This document shows, in pieces, positions 45,679-55,010 of a stretch of 64,000 nucleotides of DNA (position 1 is the first letter of the stretch; every line of letters starts with the position of its first letter). The stretch is from contig NZ_CP120374.1 of NCBI RefSeq assembly GCF_029892065.1, positions 1,240,001 to 1,304,000 on the forward strand, written 5' to 3'. A program made the position numbers and the translations under genes. Origin of the DNA: Sinorhizobium garamanticum (GTDB lineage Bacteria; Pseudomonadota; Alphaproteobacteria; Rhizobiales; Rhizobiaceae). A model generated the notes under the pieces. That model made no database searches, had not been told where the DNA came from, and saw only the letters and a program-made list of their open reading frames with translations.

Positions 45679-45692
45679 GGCAAACATATTGC
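45679..45692 (+). promoter_or_regulatory. candidate sigma-54 promoter for nasT
   Basis: AGGCAAACATATTGC has GG at 45679-45680 and GC at 45691-45692 with the required 10 bases between them. The -12 part TTGC is perfect; the -24 part deviates from TGGCAC. Transcription would start about 20 bases before the nasT ATG. Confidence 0.4.
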
Positions 45693-45723
45693 GAAATTTG
45701 TTGCACTGCATCATGATCGCCGC

Positions 45724-46317
45724 ATGACCCGCCGCGACCTGACCATTCTTGTGATTGACGAGAACGCCATCCGCGCCTCGATCATCGAGGAAGGCTTGCG
45801 CGATGCCGGCCACAACCGCGTGAGCATCGTGCACGATGTCCATGGCGTCGGACGGGTGATCGAACGGTTGCAGCCGGATGTGATCGTCATCGATCTCGAA
45901 AATCCCAATCGCGATTTGTTGGAGAGCATGTTCCAGCTCTCCCGCTCGGTAAAGCGCCCGATCGCCATGTTCGTCGATCGATCCGACAGCAGCATGATCG
46001 AAGCGGCGATCGACGCCGGCGTCTCGGCCTATGTCGTCGACGGACTGCGGCAGGAGCGCGTGAAGTCGATCCTCGATATGGCGATCGGCCGTTTCAATGC
46101 CTTTTCACGCATGGAGCGCGAGTTGGCGGAAGCGCGCAGCGAGCTTGCGGACCGCAAAGTGATCGATCGCGCCAAGGGCATCCTGATGAAGTCGCGCGGC
46201 ATCAGCGAAGAAGAGGCCTACAAGCTCCTGCGCACGACCGCGATGAACCAGAACCGCAAGATAGCCGAAATCGCACAAAGCCTTGTGCTGGCGGCGGGAT
46301 TGCTGGAGGACCCGTAA
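45724..46317 (+). CDS. nasT: NasT-type response regulator with ANTAR domain
   Basis: A 197-residue protein: receiver-like domain (about 1-120, LTILVIDENAIRASIIEEGLRDAG) and a C-terminal ANTAR RNA-binding domain (about 135-190, DRKVIDRAKGILMKSRGISEEEAYKLLRTTAMNQNRKIAEIAQSL). NasT is a transcription antiterminator that binds paired hairpins in the leader of nitrate assimilation mRNA; NasS holds it inactive when nitrate is absent. The adjacent nasS gene and the leader terminator at 47761-47835 complete the circuit. Confidence 0.93.
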   Translation: MTRRDLTILVIDENAIRASIIEEGLRDAGHNRVSIVHDVHGVGRVIERLQPDVIVIDLENPNRDLLESMFQLSRSVKRPIAMFVDRSDSSMIEAAIDAGVSAYVVDGLRQERVKSILDMAIGRFNAFSRMERELAEARSELADRKVIDRAKGILMKSRGISEEEAYKLLRTTAMNQNRKIAEIAQSLVLAAGLLEDP

Positions 46318-46318
46318 T

Positions 46319-47539
46319 ATGGCTGCCACCGCCGACATCACCCTCGGCTTCATGCCGCTCTTCGACAGCGCCGTGCTGATCGCCGCCAGCGAAAAGGGCT
46401 TCATCGCCGACGAGGGCCTGTCGGTGCAACTCGTCCGAGAAACCTCCTGGGCCAATATCCGCGATCGGATCGCCGTCGGCCATTTCCAGGCGGCCCACAT
46501 GCTGGCGCCAATGCCGATTGCATCCAATCTCGGTCTCACGCCGCTGTCGCTGGACCTCGTGGCGCCCTTTGCGCTCGGACTTGGCGGCAATGCGGTGACA
46601 GTCTCACGCAGTCTTTGGGACCGCATGGTCAAAGACGATGCCGGACCCGGCACCGACCCGAGCGCCAACGGCGCGGCGCTGAGGCGCGTCGTCGAACACC
46701 GCCGCGAAGCGGGCGAGCCGCCACTGCGCTTTGCCGTCGTCCACCCCTTCTCCGGCCATAACTACGAGTTGCGCTATTGGCTCGCCGGCTGCGGCATCGA
46801 TCCGGAAAGCCACGTCGAGATTGTCGTCGTTCCCCCGCCGCTGATGGCCGATGCGCTGTCGACCGGCGCGATCGACGGCTTCTGCGTCGGCGAACCGTGG
46901 AACAGCGTCGCGGTCGCACGCCATGCCGGACGCATTGCCACCACAAAGGCGTCGATCTGGCGGCTGAGCCCGGAAAAGGTGCTCGGTGTTTCGGCCCGGT
47001 TCGCCTCCGAAAATCGCCCCGCGCTGGACGCGCTGCTGCGCGCGCTCTACCGAAGCTCGATGTGGTGCGGCGAAGGCACAAATCACGAAGAACTCGCGGC
47101 ACTGATGAGCACCCCTGCCTATCTCGACCTGCCGCGTAAAGCGCTGATGCCGATCCTCACGGGCCGACTGATGCTCGGCGACGGCGCGACCGGCGACATT
47201 CCCGAGTTCTTTGTCCCGCATGCCAAGGGAGCGACTTTTCCCTGGCAGAGCCACGCCCTCTGGTTCTACAGCCAGATGGTGCGCTGGGGACACACACCGC
47301 ACTCGGCAGCACTTGCTGAGCGCGCGCGTGACACCTACCGGCCCGACATCTACCGGCAGGCGCTGAAGCCGATCGCCGCGCCGATGCCCGGCGCCAATAT
47401 GAAGGTCGAAGGCGCCCTGACTGTCGCGGCTCCAGTCGGCGCTTCGGAAAAAGGGCTCGTTCTAGGCCCCGACGGCTTTTTCGACGGCCGGATCTTCGAC
47501 CCGGATCGCCTCGACGCCTATCTGGCGAGCCAGCGCTGA
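46319..47539 (+). CDS. nasS: NasS, cytoplasmic nitrate sensor of the NrtA family
   Basis: About 406 residues from MAATADITLGFMPLFDSAVL, one base after the nasT stop. The fold is that of NrtA/CmpA nitrate/bicarbonate-binding proteins ([26 protein letters not shown]-type segment FCVGEPWNSVAVARH), but there is no signal peptide. That is the known difference between the sensor NasS and the transporter subunit NrtA. It should bind nitrate or nitrite and then release NasT. Confidence 0.92.
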   Translation: MAATADITLGFMPLFDSAVLIAASEKGFIADEGLSVQLVRETSWANIRDRIAVGHFQAAHMLAPMPIASNLGLTPLSLDLVAPFALGLGGNAVTVSRSLWDRMVKDDAGPGTDPSANGAALRRVVEHRREAGEPPLRFAVVHPFSGHNYELRYWLAGCGIDPESHVEIVVVPPPLMADALSTGAIDGFCVGEPWNSVAVARHAGRIATTKASIWRLSPEKVLGVSARFASENRPALDALLRALYRSSMWCGEGTNHEELAALMSTPAYLDLPRKALMPILTGRLMLGDGATGDIPEFFVPHAKGATFPWQSHALWFYSQMVRWGHTPHSAALAERARDTYRPDIYRQALKPIAAPMPGANMKVEGALTVAAPVGASEKGLVLGPDGFFDGRIFDPDRLDAYLASQR

Positions 47540-47547
47540 CCCCTCCG

Positions 47548-47571
47548 GTGCACTGCTCGATTATTGTGCAC
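47548..47571 (+). promoter_or_regulatory. candidate NtrC enhancer sites
   Basis: GTGCAC occurs at 47548-47553 and 47566-47571, 18 bases apart, about 120-140 bases upstream of the -12 element. NtrC sites are built of GCAC/GTGC halves (TGCAC-N7-GTGCA), and the spacing here is not the canonical one, so the assignment is tentative. Confidence 0.35.
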
Positions 47572-47674
47572 TGCGCAAAATTTATTCAAGCAACAGCTTA
47601 TTCGCCTCTCATCAGCTGACCGGCCATTTGGTTTTAATCCTGAAAAATCATGAGAATCGGCCCGCCCACGAAAC

Positions 47675-47690
47675 TGGCACGGTTCCTGCA
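47675..47690 (+). promoter_or_regulatory. sigma-54 promoter of nrtA operon
   Basis: TGGCACGGTTCCTGCA matches the consensus TGGCACG-N4-TTGCA with one change at the -12 element. GG at 47676-47677 and GC at 47688-47689 have the correct spacing. Transcription should start near 47700. This agrees with nitrogen control through NtrC/RpoN. Confidence 0.7.
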
Positions 47691-47704
47691 TTGAGGAGAG
47701 CGTA

Positions 47705-47721
47705 GGACCCTTTGGGGGTCC
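47705..47721 (+). other. 5' leader hairpin
   Basis: GGACCC, five bases, GGGTCC form a stable 6-bp stem close to the predicted transcript start. It is a candidate for the first hairpin recognised by the NasT ANTAR domain, though its loop is not the canonical hexaloop with A at position 1 and G at 4. Confidence 0.4.
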
Positions 47722-47760
47722 GCTCGAAATAATCGGCGTCCAATGACGGGCGCAGAAGGC

Positions 47761-47835
47761 AAGGCTGCCAAACCGGGAACGCGCTCTGAACGAGGCAGAG
47801 CGTTGAACTGCGGTTTGGCGGCCTTTTCTTTTTTG
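47761..47835 (+). terminator. intrinsic terminator/attenuator in the nrtA leader
   Basis: The arms 47761-47775 (AAGGCTGCCAAACCG) and 47811-47825 (CGGTTTGGCGGCCTT) pair almost completely (one G-T/U pair) and run into TTTTCTTTTTTG. Between them is a second perfect stem, CGCTCTG (47782-47788) with CAGAGCG (47796-47802), whose loop begins AACGAG, a sequence with A1 and G4 as in ANTAR targets. This is a complete attenuator ahead of nrtA, relieved by NasT when nitrate is present (inference from family). Confidence 0.8.
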
Positions 47836-47891
47836 TCCCGAACGTCGCAACCGCAGGCGAGCCTCCCATCGCCGGCACACAGGAGAAAAGC

Positions 47892-49292
47892 ATGAACAGG
47901 CCTTCTACCGGAAAATTCGCGAAGTGTTCGCTCACCGCCGCGTGGGCGGCCGCACTCTATGTCGGCGCCGGCTCTTTCGCGGCCGCCGAGATGCTCGAGG
48001 TCGAAAAGGACGAGCTCAAGCTCGGCTTCATCAAGCTCACCGACATGGCGCCTCTCGCGATCGCCTATGAGAAGGGCTTCTTCGAGGAAGAGGGGCTGTT
48101 CGTCACGCTCGAACCGCAGGCCAACTGGAAGGTGCTGCTCGATCGCGTGATCACCGGCGAACTGGATGGAGCGCATATGCTTGCCGGCCAGCCGCTCGCC
48201 GCCACCATCGGCTTCGGCACGAAGGCGCATATCGTCACGCCCTTCTCCATGGACCTGAACGGCAACGGCATCACCGTCTCGAATGAAGTCTGGGCGATGA
48301 TGAAGGAAAACATTCCGCTCGGCGAGGACGGCAAACCCGTCCACCCCATCAAGGCCGATGCGCTGAAGCCCGTCGTCGATGCGTTCAAGGCCGAGGGAAA
48401 GCCGTTCAATCTCGGCATGGTGTTTCCGGTTTCCACCCACAACTACGAGCTTCGCTATTGGCTCGCTTCCGGAGGCATCCATCCGGGATTCTATTCACCA
48501 GAAAACGTCACGGGGCAGATCAGGGCGGACGCGCTGCTTTCCGTGACGCCCCCGCCGCAGATGCCCTCCACACTCGAAGCAGGCACGATCGTCGGCTACA
48601 GCGTCGGCGAACCCTGGAACCAGGCCGCGGTCTTCAAGGGCATCGGCGTTCCGGTCGTGACCGACTATGAAATCTGGAAGAACAATCCGGAGAAGGTCTT
48701 CGGGCTGACCAAGGAATTCACCGAGAAATATCCGAACACGACGCTTGCGCTGACAAAGGCGCTCATTCGCGCCGCCAAATGGCTGGACGAAAACAACAAC
48801 GCCAACAGGGCCGAGGCCGTCGAAATCCTGTCGCGCAGCGAATATGTCGGCGCCGATGCGGACGTGATCGCGAACTCGATGACCGGCACCTTCGAATACG
48901 AGCGGGGCGACAAGCGCGAGGTTCCCGACTTCAACGTGTTCTTCCGCCACAACGCGACCTATCCGTTCTACTCCGACGCCATCTGGTACCTGACGCAGAT
49001 GCGCCGCTGGGGGCAGATCGCCGAGCACAAGGACGATGCCTGGTACGCGGAAACGGCAAAGTCCGTCTACCTGCCTGACATCTACACGAAAGCGGCAGAG
49101 ATGCTGGTCGAAGAGAGCAAGGCCGACAAGAGCGACTTCCCCTTCGGTACAGACGGCTACAGGGCGCCGACCTCCGACTTCATCGACGGCGTCACCTTCG
49201 ATGCCAAGGCGCCGAACGCCTACATCGACTCCCTCAAGATCGGGCTGAAGAACGAACAGACGATATCCGGGTCGGATGTCGTTGGCGGCTGA
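47892..49292 (+). CDS. nrtA: nitrate ABC transporter substrate-binding protein NrtA
   Basis: 466 residues with a signal peptide to about residue 34 ([19 protein letters not shown]). The mature part has the NrtA/CmpA features ([87 protein letters not shown]). It binds nitrate in the periplasm and shares its fold with NasS encoded upstream. First gene after the attenuator. Confidence 0.94.
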   Translation: MNRPSTGKFAKCSLTAAWAAALYVGAGSFAAAEMLEVEKDELKLGFIKLTDMAPLAIAYEKGFFEEEGLFVTLEPQANWKVLLDRVITGELDGAHMLAGQPLAATIGFGTKAHIVTPFSMDLNGNGITVSNEVWAMMKENIPLGEDGKPVHPIKADALKPVVDAFKAEGKPFNLGMVFPVSTHNYELRYWLASGGIHPGFYSPENVTGQIRADALLSVTPPPQMPSTLEAGTIVGYSVGEPWNQAAVFKGIGVPVVTDYEIWKNNPEKVFGLTKEFTEKYPNTTLALTKALIRAAKWLDENNNANRAEAVEILSRSEYVGADADVIANSMTGTFEYERGDKREVPDFNVFFRHNATYPFYSDAIWYLTQMRRWGQIAEHKDDAWYAETAKSVYLPDIYTKAAEMLVEESKADKSDFPFGTDGYRAPTSDFIDGVTFDAKAPNAYIDSLKIGLKNEQTISGSDVVGG

Positions 49293-49363
49293 ACATCGGG
49301 CTGGCGGCGCGAAACCCGAGGCCGCCTGTTCTCTACCAAAATTTCAACAGATGAGACAAATCC

Positions 49364-50437
49364 ATGACTCAAGCGATCACCGTGGCTGACCCGAAACTCG
49401 CGCGACGAGAGCGTCTGTTTCAGCGGATCAACAAAGCCGCCGGCTGGCTCAATGTGCTTGGCCTCGGCTGGGTGACCCCGATCCTGCGCATGGCGGCCGG
49501 CGACAATGTTGCCGAGCAGATGGCCGAAATTCGCAAGGCGCTGCTGGTGCCCCTTGCTGGCATCCTGTGCTTCCTCGCGCTCTGGGGCGTTCTTGCACCG
49601 AAGGTTCAAACCTCGCTCGGCGCCATTCCGGGGCCTGCGGCCGTCTTCGACCAGGCGAGCGTGCTCCTTGAGGACCACTTCGCGGAGCGGCGCAAGGCCG
49701 CCGCCTTCTACGCCCGGCAGGACGAGCGCAATGCCAAGCTCGTCGCCGAGGGCAAGCCCGACCAGGTGAAGCATCGTGTGTTCACCGGCAAGCCGACCTA
49801 TATCGACCAGATCACGACGTCGCTAATGACGGTCGGGCTCGGCTTCGTGATTGCAACGCTGGTCGCCGTACCGCTCGGGATCGCCTCGGGTCTCTCCAAG
49901 ACGATCAGCGGCGCCATCAACCCGCTGATCCAGATCTTCAAGCCCGTCTCGCCGCTGGCATGGCTGCCGATCGTGACCATGATCGTCTCGGCGCTTTATG
50001 CAGACCCGTCGAGCCTGCTGCCGAAGTCTCTGGTGATCTCGGCGGTGACCGTGACCCTCTGTTCGCTGTGGCCGACACTGATCAATACGGCGCTCGGCGT
50101 CGCCTCGATCGACAAGGACCTGGTGAACGTCGGCAAGGTCCTGCAGCTTTCGACTGCGACGACGATCCGTAAGCTCGTTCTGCCTTCCGCCCTTCCGTTG
50201 ATCTTCACCGGGCTGAGACTCTCGCTCGGCGTGGGCTGGATGGTGCTGATTGCGGCTGAGATGCTCGCCCAGAACCCCGGCCTTGGAAAGTTCGTTTGGG
50301 ACGAATTCCAGAACGGCTCCTCCGACTCGCTCGCCCGCATCATGGTCGCAGTTCTGTCGATCGGCATCATCGGCTTCATTCTGGACCGGGTCATGTATGC
50401 CCTCCAGTCGGCCTTCACCTTCTCGTCGAACCGGTAG
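49364..50437 (+). CDS. nrtB: nitrate ABC transporter permease NrtB
   Basis: A 357-residue inner-membrane permease. The NrtB core (LMTVGLGFVIATLVAVPLGIASGLS, VSPLAWLPIVTMIVSAL, LSLGVGWMVLIAAEMLAQNPGLGKFVWDEFQNG) is clear. It has an unusually long N-terminal part of about 150 residues with one membrane helix (LVPLAGILCFLALWGVLAP) and a charged linker before the permease core. It lies 71 bases after nrtA and nine before the ATPase gene. Confidence 0.93.
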   Translation: MTQAITVADPKLARRERLFQRINKAAGWLNVLGLGWVTPILRMAAGDNVAEQMAEIRKALLVPLAGILCFLALWGVLAPKVQTSLGAIPGPAAVFDQASVLLEDHFAERRKAAAFYARQDERNAKLVAEGKPDQVKHRVFTGKPTYIDQITTSLMTVGLGFVIATLVAVPLGIASGLSKTISGAINPLIQIFKPVSPLAWLPIVTMIVSALYADPSSLLPKSLVISAVTVTLCSLWPTLINTALGVASIDKDLVNVGKVLQLSTATTIRKLVLPSALPLIFTGLRLSLGVGWMVLIAAEMLAQNPGLGKFVWDEFQNGSSDSLARIMVAVLSIGIIGFILDRVMYALQSAFTFSSNR

Positions 50438-50446
50438 GAGGCGCGC

Positions 50447-52210
50447 GTGACAATTCTCCAATTGAGCGATGTCTCGAAGTCCTTCGGTGAGGGCAAATCG
50501 CGCAACGACATCCTTTCGGGCGTAAACCTCAAGGTCGAGGAAGGCGAATTCATTGCCATCGTCGGCTTTTCCGGCTCGGGCAAATCGACGCTGATTTCCC
50601 TCCTCGCCGGCCTGACGATGCCGGATCGGGGCGCAGTGCTCTTCCGCGACAAGGAAGTGTCGGGTCCCGGACCGGAGCGCGGGGTCGTCTTCCAGTCCTA
50701 TTCGCTGATGCCCTGGCTGTCGGTCCGCGCCAATGTCGCCCTTGCCGTCGATGCGGTGCATTCCGCCAAGAGCAAAGCGGAAAGAGCGAGCATCGTTCAG
50801 TACTATATCGAGATGGTGGGTCTCGCCCATGCAACGGAGCGCCGGCCTGCGGAGCTCTCGGGTGGCATGCGCCAGCGCGTGGCCGTGGCAAGAGCGCTCG
50901 CGATGCGGCCCGACGTGCTCCTGCTCGACGAACCGCTCTCGGCACTCGACGCGCTCACCCGCTCGAAGCTGCAGGACGAATTCGCCGAAATCTCGTCGAA
51001 GGAAAAGAAGACCATCATCCTCATCACCAACGACGTCGATGAGGCGATCCTGCTTGCCGACAGGATCGTTCCCTTGACGCCCGGCCCGAATGCCTCGCTG
51101 GGCCCAAGCTTCGAGGTGAACCTGCCGCGCCCGCGCGACCGCGCGGAAATGAACTCGAACGCCGAGTTCATCCGCCTTCGTGGCGCCGTCACCGAATATC
51201 TGATGGATCTGGGCGCGGGACGAAATACTGCCGAAAGCGGCGCGGTCGCCTTGCCCAACGTCGTGCCGATCACGCAGAAGCTTACCGGCACCAAGCTGCC
51301 GGACGCCTATACTCGAAAGGCGCGCTCCGCGATCGAGAAGAGCTACGTCGAATTTTTCGAGGTCCGAAAGGTCTATCCGACGCCGAAAGGTCCGCTGACG
51401 GTGGTCGACGGCTTCAACCTCAAGATGAACAGAGGCGAATTCGTCTCGATCATCGGCCACTCGGGATGCGGCAAGTCGACCGTCCTGTCGATGATGGCCG
51501 GCCTCAACCCGATCTCGTCCGGCGGCATCATCCTCGACGGACGGGAAATTTCCGGGGCCGGTCCGGATCGAGCGGTGGTTTTCCAGGCCCCCTCGCTGCT
51601 TCCCTGGCTGACCGCCCGCGAAAACGTCGCGCTCGGCGTCGACCGGGTCTATCCCGACGCGACGCCGGCCGAGCGCCGCGACGTCGTCGAATATTACCTG
51701 CAGCGCGTCGGTCTCGGCGATGCGATGCACCGGCTTGCGGCGGACCTGTCGAACGGCATGAAGCAGCGCGTCGGCATCGCCCGGGCGTTCGCGCTGTCGC
51801 CGAAACTGCTCCTCCTCGACGAACCCTTCGGCATGCTCGACAGCCTCACCCGCTGGGAGCTGCAGGAAGTGCTGATGGACGTGTGGAAGCGGACCCAGGT
51901 GACGGCAATCTGCGTCACGCATGACGTCGACGAGGCGATCCTGCTCGCGGACCGGGTGGTGATGATGTCGAACGGCCCGAACGCGCGGATCGGCAATATC
52001 ATGGAAGTGAACCTGCCGCGGCCTCGCTCGCGCAAGGAGCTCCTGTCGCACCCCGACTACTACGCCTACCGCGAGGAGCTTCTGGACTTCCTCGAGGCCT
52101 ACGAAGGCGGCGCCAGCCCCGCTCCCGAACATCTCGAAGCGATCCGGGCGAAGCGCGCCGCCCGAACGATGTTGTCCGCCCAAACCCTCAAGAAACAAGC
52201 CGCGGAGTAA
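50447..52210 (+). CDS. nitrate ABC transporter ATPase with two nucleotide-binding domains
   Basis: 587 residues from a GTG preceded by AGGAGG. Two complete ABC cassettes are fused: N-terminal Walker [10 protein letters not shown], signature [15 protein letters not shown] and Walker [15 protein letters not shown]-terminal Walker [10 protein letters not shown], signature [15 protein letters not shown] (one Gly changed) and Walker [14 protein letters not shown]. In cyanobacteria the NrtC and NrtD ATPases are separate, with NrtC carrying an extra NrtA-like domain. Here a single polypeptide supplies both ATP sites and no sensor domain is attached. Confidence 0.92.
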   Translation: MTILQLSDVSKSFGEGKSRNDILSGVNLKVEEGEFIAIVGFSGSGKSTLISLLAGLTMPDRGAVLFRDKEVSGPGPERGVVFQSYSLMPWLSVRANVALAVDAVHSAKSKAERASIVQYYIEMVGLAHATERRPAELSGGMRQRVAVARALAMRPDVLLLDEPLSALDALTRSKLQDEFAEISSKEKKTIILITNDVDEAILLADRIVPLTPGPNASLGPSFEVNLPRPRDRAEMNSNAEFIRLRGAVTEYLMDLGAGRNTAESGAVALPNVVPITQKLTGTKLPDAYTRKARSAIEKSYVEFFEVRKVYPTPKGPLTVVDGFNLKMNRGEFVSIIGHSGCGKSTVLSMMAGLNPISSGGIILDGREISGAGPDRAVVFQAPSLLPWLTARENVALGVDRVYPDATPAERRDVVEYYLQRVGLGDAMHRLAADLSNGMKQRVGIARAFALSPKLLLLDEPFGMLDSLTRWELQEVLMDVWKRTQVTAICVTHDVDEAILLADRVVMMSNGPNARIGNIMEVNLPRPRSRKELLSHPDYYAYREELLDFLEAYEGGASPAPEHLEAIRAKRAARTMLSAQTLKKQAAE

Positions 52211-52214
52211 TGGA

Positions 52215-54665
52215 ATGACCGAGAAGCTGGTTATTGTTGGCAACGGCATGGCGCCTGGCCGCATGCTGGAAGAACTCTTCGAGAGCGCCCCCGGGCGTTA
52301 TCAGGTGACGATTTTCAACGCCGAACCGCGCGTCAATTACGACCGCATCATGCTTTCTCCGGTGCTTTCCGGCGAAAAGACCTACGAGCAGATCGTCATC
52401 CATGGCGACGGCTGGTACATCCAGCACGGCATCACGCTTTACAAGGGTCACAAGATCGTTGCGATAGATCGCAACGCCAAGACGGTCACCTCCGACCATG
52501 GCGTGACGGAAAGCTATGACAAGCTGGTGATCGCCACCGGCTCCGTGCCCTTCATCATTCCCGTGCCGGGCAAGGATCTGCGCGGCGTCATCACCTACCG
52601 CGATCTCGACGACGTGCAGGCGATGCTGCTCGCGGCGCAGTCGCGCGAGACGGCGATCGTTATCGGTGGTGGTCTGCTTGGCCTCGAAGCGGCAGCGGGC
52701 CTGAAAGCCCGTGGCATGGACGTCACCGTACTGCACGTCATGCCGACGCTGATGGAGCGCCAGCTCGACCCGGCCGCCGGTTACCTCTTGCAGAAGGCGG
52801 TCGAGGAACGCGGCATCAAGGTCATCACCAAGGCAAATACCAAACGGATCCTTGGCGAGGACAAGGTCGAGGGCATCGAGCTCGACGACGGCCGCATCAT
52901 CCCGGCGACACTGGTCGTGATGGCGGTCGGCATCAGGCCGAATGCCAGCCTCGCCAAGGAAGCGGGGCTCGCCGTCAACCGTGGTATCGTCGTCGACGCC
53001 GGCATGCAGACCTCCGACGGGGATATCATGGCACTCGGCGAATGCGCCGAAGTCGACGGCATGGTCTACGGCCTGGTGGCCCCGCTCTACGAGATGGCGC
53101 GGGTTGCCGCCCGCCACCTTGTCGGTGATCGCAGCGCCGCCTTCGTCCATTCCGATACGCCGACAAAGCTGAAGGTGACCGGCATCAACCTCTATTCGGT
53201 CGGCGATTTCGCCGATGGCGACGGCCGCGAGGAGATCGTGCTGCGCGATGCCACCGCCGGCATCTACAAGCGGCTGGTGCTCAAGGACAACCGCATCATC
53301 GGCACAGTGCTCTATGGAGACACCGCCGACGGAGCCTGGTTCAACGACCTATTGAAGCGCGGCACCGACATAACCGAAATGCGCGACACGTTGATCTTCG
53401 GCCAGGCCTATCAGGGAGGGTCCCCGCTGGACCCTATGGCGGCCGTTGCAGCCTTGCCGGATGATGCGGAAATCTGCGGCTGCAACGGCGTCTGCAAGGG
53501 CAAGATCGTCGGGGCGATCACCGGAAAGGGCCTGACGTCGCTGGACGACGTGCGTGCCCACACCAAGGCTTCGGCCTCCTGCGGCTCCTGCACCGGGCTG
53601 GTCGAGCAACTGATGTCGCTCACCCTCGGCGACGCCTACAATCCGACCGCCGTGCAGCCGATGTGCGGCTGCACGGAACTCGGGCATGACGACGTGCGCC
53701 GCCTCATCAAGGCGAAGAAGCTGAAGACCATTCCCGCCGTCATGCAGGAGTTGGAGTGGAAGACCTCCTGCGGCTGCGCGAAATGCCGGCCGGCGCTCAA
53801 TTATTACCTCGTCTGCGACTGGCCGGACGAATATGCCGACGACTACCAGTCGCGCTTCATCAACGAACGCGTCCACGCCAACATCCAGAAGGATGGCACC
53901 TATTCTGTGGTGCCGCGCATGTGGGGCGGCGTGACCAATTCGAAGGAACTGCGCGCCATCGCCGATGTCGTCGACAAGTTCGATGTCCCGCTCGTCAAGG
54001 TCACCGGCGGCCAGCGCATCGACCTGCTCGGCATCCAGAAGGAAGACCTGCCGGCCGTCTGGGCCGATCTCGGCAAGGCCGGCTTCGTCTCGGGCCAGGC
54101 CTATGCCAAGGGCTTGAGGACGGTGAAGACCTGCGTCGGCTCCGATTGGTGCCGCTTCGGCACGCAGGATTCGACCGGGCTCGGCATCCGCATCGAGAAG
54201 TTCATGTGGGGCTCGTGGACTCCCGCCAAGGTGAAGATGGCCGTCTCCGGCTGTCCACGCAATTGCGCCGAAGCGACCTGCAAGGACGTCGGCGTCATCT
54301 GCGTCGACTCCGGTTTCGAGATCCATTTCGCCGGTGCGGCCGGACTCGACATCAAGGGCACCGAGGTCCTGGGGCTCGTCAAGACCGAGGACGAGGCGCT
54401 GGAGCACATCGTTGCCCTGACGCAGATGTATCGCGAGCAGGCCCGCTATCTCGAGCGCATCTACAAATGGGCAAAACGCATCGGCCTCGACGAGATCCGC
54501 CGCCAGATCATGGACGATGCGGAGAAGCGCAGGGCCTATTTCGACCGCTTCGTCTTCAGCCAGAAATTCGCCCAGGTCGACCCCTGGTCGGAGCGCGTCT
54601 CCGGCAAGGACAAGCATGAGTTCCGGCCGATGGCGACGGTCGGGTTCAATCAGGCAGCGGAGTGA
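52215..54665 (+). CDS. nirB: NAD(P)H-dependent nitrite reductase large subunit NirB
   Basis: 816 residues reducing nitrite to ammonia in the cytoplasm. Order: FAD/NAD(P)H-binding domain (KLVIVGNGMAPGRMLEEL, VIGGGLLGLEAAAGL), a BFD-like [2Fe-2S] region (CGCNGVCKGK ... CGSCTG, CGCTEL), and the C-terminal siroheme/[4Fe-4S] domain with cluster Cys in CVGSDWCRFG and CPRNCAEATC (about 637-690). Follows the ATPase gene after four bases. The siroheme it needs would come from CysG at 57640. Confidence 0.95.
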   Translation: MTEKLVIVGNGMAPGRMLEELFESAPGRYQVTIFNAEPRVNYDRIMLSPVLSGEKTYEQIVIHGDGWYIQHGITLYKGHKIVAIDRNAKTVTSDHGVTESYDKLVIATGSVPFIIPVPGKDLRGVITYRDLDDVQAMLLAAQSRETAIVIGGGLLGLEAAAGLKARGMDVTVLHVMPTLMERQLDPAAGYLLQKAVEERGIKVITKANTKRILGEDKVEGIELDDGRIIPATLVVMAVGIRPNASLAKEAGLAVNRGIVVDAGMQTSDGDIMALGECAEVDGMVYGLVAPLYEMARVAARHLVGDRSAAFVHSDTPTKLKVTGINLYSVGDFADGDGREEIVLRDATAGIYKRLVLKDNRIIGTVLYGDTADGAWFNDLLKRGTDITEMRDTLIFGQAYQGGSPLDPMAAVAALPDDAEICGCNGVCKGKIVGAITGKGLTSLDDVRAHTKASASCGSCTGLVEQLMSLTLGDAYNPTAVQPMCGCTELGHDDVRRLIKAKKLKTIPAVMQELEWKTSCGCAKCRPALNYYLVCDWPDEYADDYQSRFINERVHANIQKDGTYSVVPRMWGGVTNSKELRAIADVVDKFDVPLVKVTGGQRIDLLGIQKEDLPAVWADLGKAGFVSGQAYAKGLRTVKTCVGSDWCRFGTQDSTGLGIRIEKFMWGSWTPAKVKMAVSGCPRNCAEATCKDVGVICVDSGFEIHFAGAAGLDIKGTEVLGLVKTEDEALEHIVALTQMYREQARYLERIYKWAKRIGLDEIRRQIMDDAEKRRAYFDRFVFSQKFAQVDPWSERVSGKDKHEFRPMATVGFNQAAE

Positions 54666-54669
54666 GGTG

Positions 54670-55008
54670 ATGGAAATGAACTGGATCGCAATCGGCAATA
54701 TTTCCGATATCCCTCTGCGAGGCGCGCGCTGCGTGAGGACGCCGCAGGGCAAGATCGCCGTCTTCCGGACCGCGGAGAACGACGTCTTCGCGATCGAGGA
54801 CCACTGCCCCCACAAGGGCGGGCCGCTTTCCCAAGGGATCGTCCACGGCACTGCCGTGACCTGCCCGCTGCACAATTGGGTGATCTCGCTCGAAACCGGC
54901 AAGGCGCTCGGCGCCGACGAGGGCGAGGTCCGCACGATCCCCGTGAAAAACGACAACGGCGCGCTCTTCATCGCGCTCGAAAACCTGGCACTGGCAGCGG
55001 CGGAGTAG
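54670..55008 (+). CDS. nirD: nitrite reductase small subunit NirD
   Basis: About 112 residues from MEMNWIAIGNISDIPLRG, starting four bases after the nirB stop. It has the Rieske-like fold with DHCPHKGGPLSQG and CPLHNWVISLETG. Both Cys-x-His pairs of a true [2Fe-2S] Rieske site are present (C-x-H and C-x-x-H), which many NirD proteins lack, so cluster binding is possible. It partners NirB. Confidence 0.93.
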   Translation: MEMNWIAIGNISDIPLRGARCVRTPQGKIAVFRTAENDVFAIEDHCPHKGGPLSQGIVHGTAVTCPLHNWVISLETGKALGADEGEVRTIPVKNDNGALFIALENLALAAAE

Positions 55009-55010
55009 GC

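Larger units (their letters stand above)
45396..45723. other. intergenic region between protease gene and nasT
   Basis: This 328-base region between divergent genes holds the protease promoter, a complete mosaic repeat (45502-45597) and a sigma-54-like promoter ahead of nasT. No coding frame is supported. Confidence 0.6.
47540..47891. other. control region of the nitrate assimilation operon
   Basis: These 352 bases contain, in order: two GTGCAC palindromes, a sigma-54-like promoter, a leader of roughly 190 bases with hairpins, and an intrinsic terminator 57 bases before the nrtA start. All parts are listed separately. No gene is supported. Confidence 0.75.

Noticed and set aside
49823..52264. 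Very long open frame (813 codons) on the minus strand
   Set aside because: It is antisense to nrtB and the fused ATPase gene, both with intact families. It is a by-product of high GC codon use; its translation is rich in Arg/His/Asp with no motif.
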